NCBI GenBank assembly: GCA_937965695.1
Contig: CALCKW010000013.1
Location: 1 to 58,169 of the forward strand
Source: an uncultured Granulosicoccaceae bacterium
GTDB taxonomy: Bacteria > Pseudomonadota > Gammaproteobacteria > CALCKW01
Direction of reading: 5' to 3'
DNA length: 58,169 bases
The position numbers and the translations under genes were made by a program. The notes under the pieces were generated by a model. The model was not told where the DNA came from. It did no database searches and saw only the letters and a program-made list of their open reading frames with translations. Shown here one piece after another: positions 54,639-58,169 of this stretch (position 1 is its first letter; each line of letters opens with the position of its first letter).

Positions 54639-55059
54639 GGAGGCTGAGAGTGCTGATCGCACGAGCCTTAATGGGTCGTGGCAAGAGCTGAGCAGTAGTA
54701 GTTACTCCAGTAGCAAAGCACTGAGCCTTAAAATCTCTGGACGATTGGATTACGGCAGCTCTCCGAGTCTGACGTGGAAAGTGAAGGCGTTGCACAGCGG
54801 TAACTACAAAGTGTGGGCGCGTATTCGCAACACGGGTGGTAACTCGGTGTATTCGAACTTGGACGGTGACAACGGATACCAGTACTTCGATAGTTCGAGT
54901 ACTTGGGGCTGGCGCGTGTTTTACAATCGGTCGGTCAAGTTGACGGCGGGCGGCGAGCACACGTTCCAAATCTGGGGTCGTGATGCGGGCGTTGAGGTCG
55001 ACAAGGTGATGTTGGTGCCTGAAGGCAGTAGCTACACACCTAGCGGTGTCGATGGTTAG
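54637..55059 (+). pseudogene. Truncated carbohydrate-binding module protein (C-terminal remnant)
   Basis: 140 residues forming one beta-sandwich module: EAESADRTSLNGSWQEL at the start, SLTWKVKALHSGNYKVWARI in the centre and HTFQIWGRDAGVEVDKVMLV at the end, as in CBM35/CBM6-type modules that bind uronate-rich or mannan-type sugars. There is no signal peptide or catalytic domain and no ribosome site; the frame starts at a TTG formed at the edge of the tandem repeat. I infer that the 5' part of an exported enzyme gene has been deleted. Confidence 0.7.
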
Positions 55060-55088
55060 CGAAGGCTGGTTTATTCACTACAATTTGG

Positions 55089-55119
55089 GGTCTAGAGGGC
55101 AAGTATTTCCCTCTAGACC
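55089..55119 (+). terminator. Hairpin terminator after the CBM remnant
   Basis: Perfect 11-bp stem GGTCTAGAGGG/CCCTCTAGACC around a 9-base loop, 30 bases after the stop, followed by TTCAAGTT. A good terminator-like structure though the T tract is short. It is probably the original terminator of the damaged enzyme gene. Confidence 0.65.
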
Positions 55120-55152
55120 TTCAAGTTACATAATAGGTTTTTATAAAACGAT

Positions 55153-55734
55153 ATGATCCGTACCTTCTCCAAATATCTTTCGACATGCCTCGTACTCGCT
55201 TCTGTTGTTGGGTGCTCTCTTGCACATGATCAAAACTGCGGAAAAAACTGTGGAACGACTCAAGAGAGCATCGACGAGTTTGTTCGAGTGGGGGCAACTT
55301 TCGCTAATGATTTTAATATCATCCTAGGATCTATCGATGTCCAAAATCTAAAAGACGTAGACGGGAATCCTGTCTATGGATTTCCTGCTGGCTTGTATAT
55401 GCAACCTGCCGCAAGTGACACATCCTTCGGCTCACTATTGCCTTTTGAACGCCGTAAATTGTACCTGATAGATTACAGTAGAGAGTCGTCTACAGGAGTT
55501 TTTGATAAATACCTGCATAGTAATGGTCTTGATGTTAATCAACTTAAGCCAGAACTACATATTTCTAGCGACTACACGCTGTCGTTGTCTAAACTACAAA
55601 ATATTCCCGTTAACTATACACATGCAGAGCTATGGTATCGCGAGAGTGAGGGTAGTGAGTATCAATTAGTAAGAAGGGTCGAGCTAAGGGAGCTTTGGAT
55701 GTGGCGTAAGTATATTCTTGGAGAAGACATCTAG
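55153..55734 (+). CDS. Orphan lipoprotein of unknown function
   Basis: 193 residues. Signal peptide FSKYLSTCLVLASVVGCSL with lipobox VVGC, then DQNCGKNCGTT with two close Cys. The rest is a beta-rich domain (VRVGATFANDFNIILGSIDV, AELWYREsEG-like) that I do not recognise. It is more AT-rich than surrounding genes, has no clear ribosome site and is flanked by mobile-element debris, so recent acquisition is likely. Confidence 0.65.
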   Translation: MIRTFSKYLSTCLVLASVVGCSLAHDQNCGKNCGTTQESIDEFVRVGATFANDFNIILGSIDVQNLKDVDGNPVYGFPAGLYMQPAASDTSFGSLLPFERRKLYLIDYSRESSTGVFDKYLHSNGLDVNQLKPELHISSDYTLSLSKLQNIPVNYTHAELWYRESEGSEYQLVRRVELRELWMWRKYILGEDI

Positions 55735-55759
55735 GGCTCTCCAAAGGTGAACACTTTCC

Positions 55760-56752
55760 GTGGTGGGTTCAACCGGTCATTGCAACACAATAGGATTTCT
55801 CTAGAGGAGTAACTATTGTGGCTCGATTTACAAACCAACAAAAAACACAGATGTGGGAACGGTGGCAGAACGGCGGGTCTTTACGAGAAATCTCTCGTCA
55901 GCTCGAACGCCAGCCTTCATCTATTTTCAAGCAACTGAGCCGCACGGGTGGCATTCGACCTACGGAACGATCCAGATCACCGCGAGCGTTATCCCTTGAG
56001 GAGCGGGAGCTGATCTCACGAGGTTTGGCTCGTGCTCAATCCTTACGAGCAATTGCTCGCGAGCTGAATCGCGCTCCTTCAACAGTAAGCCGAGAGGTCG
56101 CTCGGAATGGTGGATTGGCTCACTATCGCGCAACTGCAGCTGATTCCGCCACTTGGCGTCGTGCCAAACGACCGAAGGAGTGCAAGCTGGCGAGAGAGCC
56201 TAAGTTAACGCGGCTCATCGCAGGTAAACTGAAGCAATATTGGTCTCCCCAGCAAATCGCTGGGTGGTTGAAGCGCCACTACCCCGATGATGAAAACCTC
56301 CACATGTCGCACGAATCCATATACAAAACGCTATACATTCAAACTCGCGGGGCCTTGAAAAAAGAGCTGTTGGAGAATTTGCGCTCTAAGCGCGTGATGA
56401 GGCGTTCGAAAACTGCGAGCCTGAAAACCGGCCCAGGTCGAATCGTTGATGCCGTGCCGATTAGCGAACGCCCACCGTCTATAGAGGATCGTGCAATACC
56501 CGGGCACTGGGAAGGAGATCTCATCGCTGGTACAAACAACAGCTATATCGCGACACTCGTCGAGCGGAAAACACGTTACGTCATGCTCGCAAAAGTTAAA
56601 GACAAGACCACGAAAACGGTCATAGATGCACTGATAAAACAATCGAAGAAGTTGCCAGCTGAATTGTATAAATCACTGACCTGGGACCGAGGTTCGGAGC
56701 TAGCTGGTCACAAGCGATTTACAATCGCGACGAATGTAGAAGTATACTTTTG
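55760..56752 (+). mobile_element. IS30-family insertion sequence, 3'-truncated
   Basis: The left end appears near the GGTGGGTTCAACCGGTCATT sequence (about 55761-55780), similar to IS30-family inverted repeats as I remember them. The right end is missing: transposase homology stops at about 56752 and unrelated sequence follows. The element cannot transpose on its own. Confidence 0.65.
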
Positions 56753-56786
56753 GAAAAACCTCGGACACACAGCATTCGTAATTTGA
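55818..56786 (+). pseudogene. IS30-family transposase, C-terminus lost
   Basis: 322-residue frame. Two helix-turn-helix regions are present (SLREISRQLERQPSSIFKQL and SLRAIARELNRAPSTVSREV), then the DDE core with Asp in GHWEGDLIAG and Asp in LTWDRGSEL. After TNVEVYF the expected CDPHSPWQRG...NENTNG segment with the last catalytic Glu is absent; 11 unrelated residues (WKNLGHTAFVI) end the frame. GTG start with GAGGAG upstream. Inactive by loss of the DDE Glu. Confidence 0.88.
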
Positions 56787-56843
56787 CTTGTATCTACCCG
56801 AGTAATACTGTGTTTTAAATCAGCTATGAACAGGACGTTCGCT

Positions 56844-57821
56844 ATGCCAACACCCAGAAAACAACAAATCTCTCTATCTGATACAAACTATTATCACTGT
56901 GTTAGTCGATGCACCAGGCGTGCCTTTTTGTTCGGCGTCGATCAATTCACAGGACAAAACTATAACCACCGTCGTGACTGGGTTGTTGATCGCATCAACC
57001 TACTCGGGCAAGTTTTCGCCATCGATGTTGCGGCGTTTTCTGTGATGTCCAATCACCATCACGTCGTACTTAGAGTAGACACTGAGAAAGCCGACAACTG
57101 GTCTCTCGATGAGGTTATTCAACAGTGGCACAAAATCTACCACGGTACGTTCATCAGTCGGCAGTACATTGCTGAGGGCAAGCTTCCCCTCGCTCAATCA
57201 CTGATACTTCACGAGAGCGTAGAAACTTGGCGTAAGCGATTGTGTGATATCTCATGGTTTATGAAAGCCTTAAACGAGCCTATCGCTCGTAGGGCCAATG
57301 CAGAAGATAAGTGTACTGGCCGTTTTTATGAAGGACGGTTTAAAAGCCAAGCGCTACTTGATGAACAGGCGATACTCGCCTGCATGGCCTACGTAGACCT
57401 CAACCCGATTAGAGCCAAGATGGCCGCCACACCTGAAACCAGTGACTTCACCAGTATTCAAACAAGGATCGAATCAGCCAAGGCGAAAGGCATTCCCGAC
57501 ACCCTTGCGCCATTTCAAGGGAACGAGAGGAAGGACAAAGCAGACGGTATTCCCTTCGCTCTACAAGACTATATTGAGCTAGTAGATATCACCGGCCGCG
57601 CAATCAGAGAAGACAAACGAGGCCACATCGACAGCAGCTTCCCTCCTATTCTCAAACGTCTCAATATAGATACTGAAACCTGGCTCTACATCGCGACGAC
57701 CTTTGAGGAAAGCTTCGGTCCATGGATTGGCACATCACCGAGACTTCAACAGGTTTGCGAAAACACTGAGAAACACTGGATCTGCCACTCTAGTGGCTGT
57801 GAAAAACTCTACGGCACTTAA
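56844..57821 (+). CDS. RayT-like REP-associated/IS200-type HUH transposase
   Basis: 325 residues. The Y1 transposase domain has NYYHCVSRCTRRAFLFG near the start, the HUH motif SNHHHVVL, and the block ARRANAEDKCTGRFYEGRFKSQ typical of the TnpA_REP group, followed by LACMAYVDLNPIRA. The catalytic Tyr cannot be assigned with certainty. The C-terminal ~100 residues are an extension common in large marine RayT proteins. AGGA lies 8 bases before the ATG; an earlier ATG adds 6 residues. Such enzymes act on REP-like palindromes, and palindromes are found just downstream. Confidence 0.87.
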   Translation: MPTPRKQQISLSDTNYYHCVSRCTRRAFLFGVDQFTGQNYNHRRDWVVDRINLLGQVFAIDVAAFSVMSNHHHVVLRVDTEKADNWSLDEVIQQWHKIYHGTFISRQYIAEGKLPLAQSLILHESVETWRKRLCDISWFMKALNEPIARRANAEDKCTGRFYEGRFKSQALLDEQAILACMAYVDLNPIRAKMAATPETSDFTSIQTRIESAKAKGIPDTLAPFQGNERKDKADGIPFALQDYIELVDITGRAIREDKRGHIDSSFPPILKRLNIDTETWLYIATTFEESFGPWIGTSPRLQQVCENTEKHWICHSSGCEKLYGT

Positions 57822-57936
57822 TTCTTATCGAATGACCTTTTGATTTCATGCCCCTAAAGTCTCCACACACCCTCAGTTCACACCCGCCGATACATACACG
57901 ATACAGTTTTTAACTTTCCTCAATTTCCACTCCTTT

Positions 57937-57975
57937 CTAAGCGGAAATATTTCCGCTGCGCTGAAATACGCTTAG
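57937..57975. repeat. Nested palindromes downstream of the RayT-like gene
   Basis: A perfect 18-bp palindrome made of AGCGGAAAT and ATTTCCGCT (57940-57957) sits inside outer arms CTAAGCG (57937-57943) and CGCTTAG (57969-57975). The two pairings compete. This is the kind of foldable target that REP-associated transposases recognise, though the usual GTAG tetranucleotide is not seen. Confidence 0.6.
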
Positions 57976-57979
57976 TTAA

Positions 57980-57999
57980 CGTAAATTATTTCGATGTGT
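57980..57999. repeat. Dispersed 20-bp repeat, second copy
   Basis: CGTAAAT-ATTTCGA-GTGT core differing by two transitions from the copy at 52883-52902, in the same orientation. The two bracket about 5 kb that includes the mobile zone. Confidence 0.6.
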
Positions 58000-58001
58000 G
58001 T

Positions 58002-58030
58002 CCATGTTTATTTTTTCCATGTTTATTTTT
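58002..58030. repeat. 14-bp tandem repeat at the IS256 junction
   Basis: CCATGTTTATTTTT occurs twice, one base apart (58002-58015, 58017-58030), immediately before the IS256 homology begins. Confidence 0.8.
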
Positions 58031-58169
58031 GATCGCCTGTGTTGACGGCCTCAAGGGCTTCCCAGAAGCGATCAACACGGCATTCCCCGCCACGCAGATT
58101 CAGCTGTGTATTGTGCACATGGTGCGAAACTCCATGAAGCTCGTGCCGTGGAAAGACTACAAGGCGGTA
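58029..58169 (+). pseudogene. IS256-family transposase fragment, 5'-truncated, runs off the window
   Basis: Frame reading IACVDGLKGFPEAINTAFPA then TQIQLCIVHMVRNSMKLVPW, the conserved central core of Mutator/IS256 transposases, with the second catalytic Asp in CVDGLKG. Nothing upstream matches the missing N-terminal half, so the 5' part has been lost; the 3' part lies beyond the window edge. Confidence 0.88.

Overview
The window looks like a chromosomal segment of a marine, heterotrophic gammaproteobacterium of roughly 50% GC. The evidence is the gene content: three solute-uptake systems of different classes, an alginate-oligosaccharide locus, a sodium/phosphate symporter, a diguanylate cyclase and an isolated pseudopilin. 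I cannot name the genus; an Arenicella- or Granulosicoccus-like lineage is only a guess. No rRNA, tRNA or CRISPR was seen.

Layout. (1) 0.1-3.6 kb: a solute-binding protein with a twin-arginine leader, a membrane histidine kinase and a convergent stand-alone receiver protein, a possible ligand-sensing module. (2) 3.9-8.9 kb: a tripartite tricarboxylate transporter (tctC, tctB, tctA) followed in overlapping order by an AtuA-family protein and its DUF4387 partner. (3) 9.0-13.4 kb, minus strand: a Na/Pi symporter, then a coupled trio of MetE-like zinc protein, alpha/beta hydrolase and RraA-type aldolase. (4) 13.8-26.3 kb: the most unusual part. A minus-strand run of eleven genes encodes an ABC importer, four enzyme-like NTF2/SnoaL proteins (counting one divergent gene on the plus strand), an HpsN/HisD-type dehydrogenase, an SDR dehydrogenase, a bicupin and a LacI repressor. 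A perfect LacI-type palindrome lies between the importer gene and the divergent SnoaL gene. (5) 26.4-32.6 kb: rhomboid protease, DUF2157/GDYXXLXY membrane pair, mannonate-dehydratase-like enolase, GNAT acetyltransferase and MATE transporter. (6) 32.6-41.6 kb: an alginate-oligosaccharide locus with divergent GntR regulator, ABC importer with an AlgQ-like calcium-loop binding protein, PL15 oligoalginate lyase, SDR reductase and KdgF. (7) 41.7-53.8 kb: mixed housekeeping and accessory genes (GGDEF protein, GST, CcdA/thioredoxin pair, S33 hydrolase lipoprotein, VF530 protein, AraC/peroxiredoxin pair). (8) 53.9-58.2 kb: a decayed mobile zone with a truncated carbohydrate-binding protein behind a tandem repeat, an orphan lipoprotein, a 3'-truncated IS30 transposase, a RayT-like HUH transposase with palindromes and a 5'-truncated IS256 transposase running off the edge.

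How the genes work together. In region 6 imported oligoalginate would be cut in the cytoplasm to unsaturated monomer, linearised by KdgF and reduced by the SDR towards 2-keto-3-deoxygluconate; the nearby ManD-like enzyme would yield the same intermediate from mannonate. In region 4 the genes read as import followed by at least two oxidations plus several NTF2-fold isomerase/hydrolase-like steps under one LacI repressor. The substrate cannot be read from the sequence, and this is the best candidate for an undescribed pathway.
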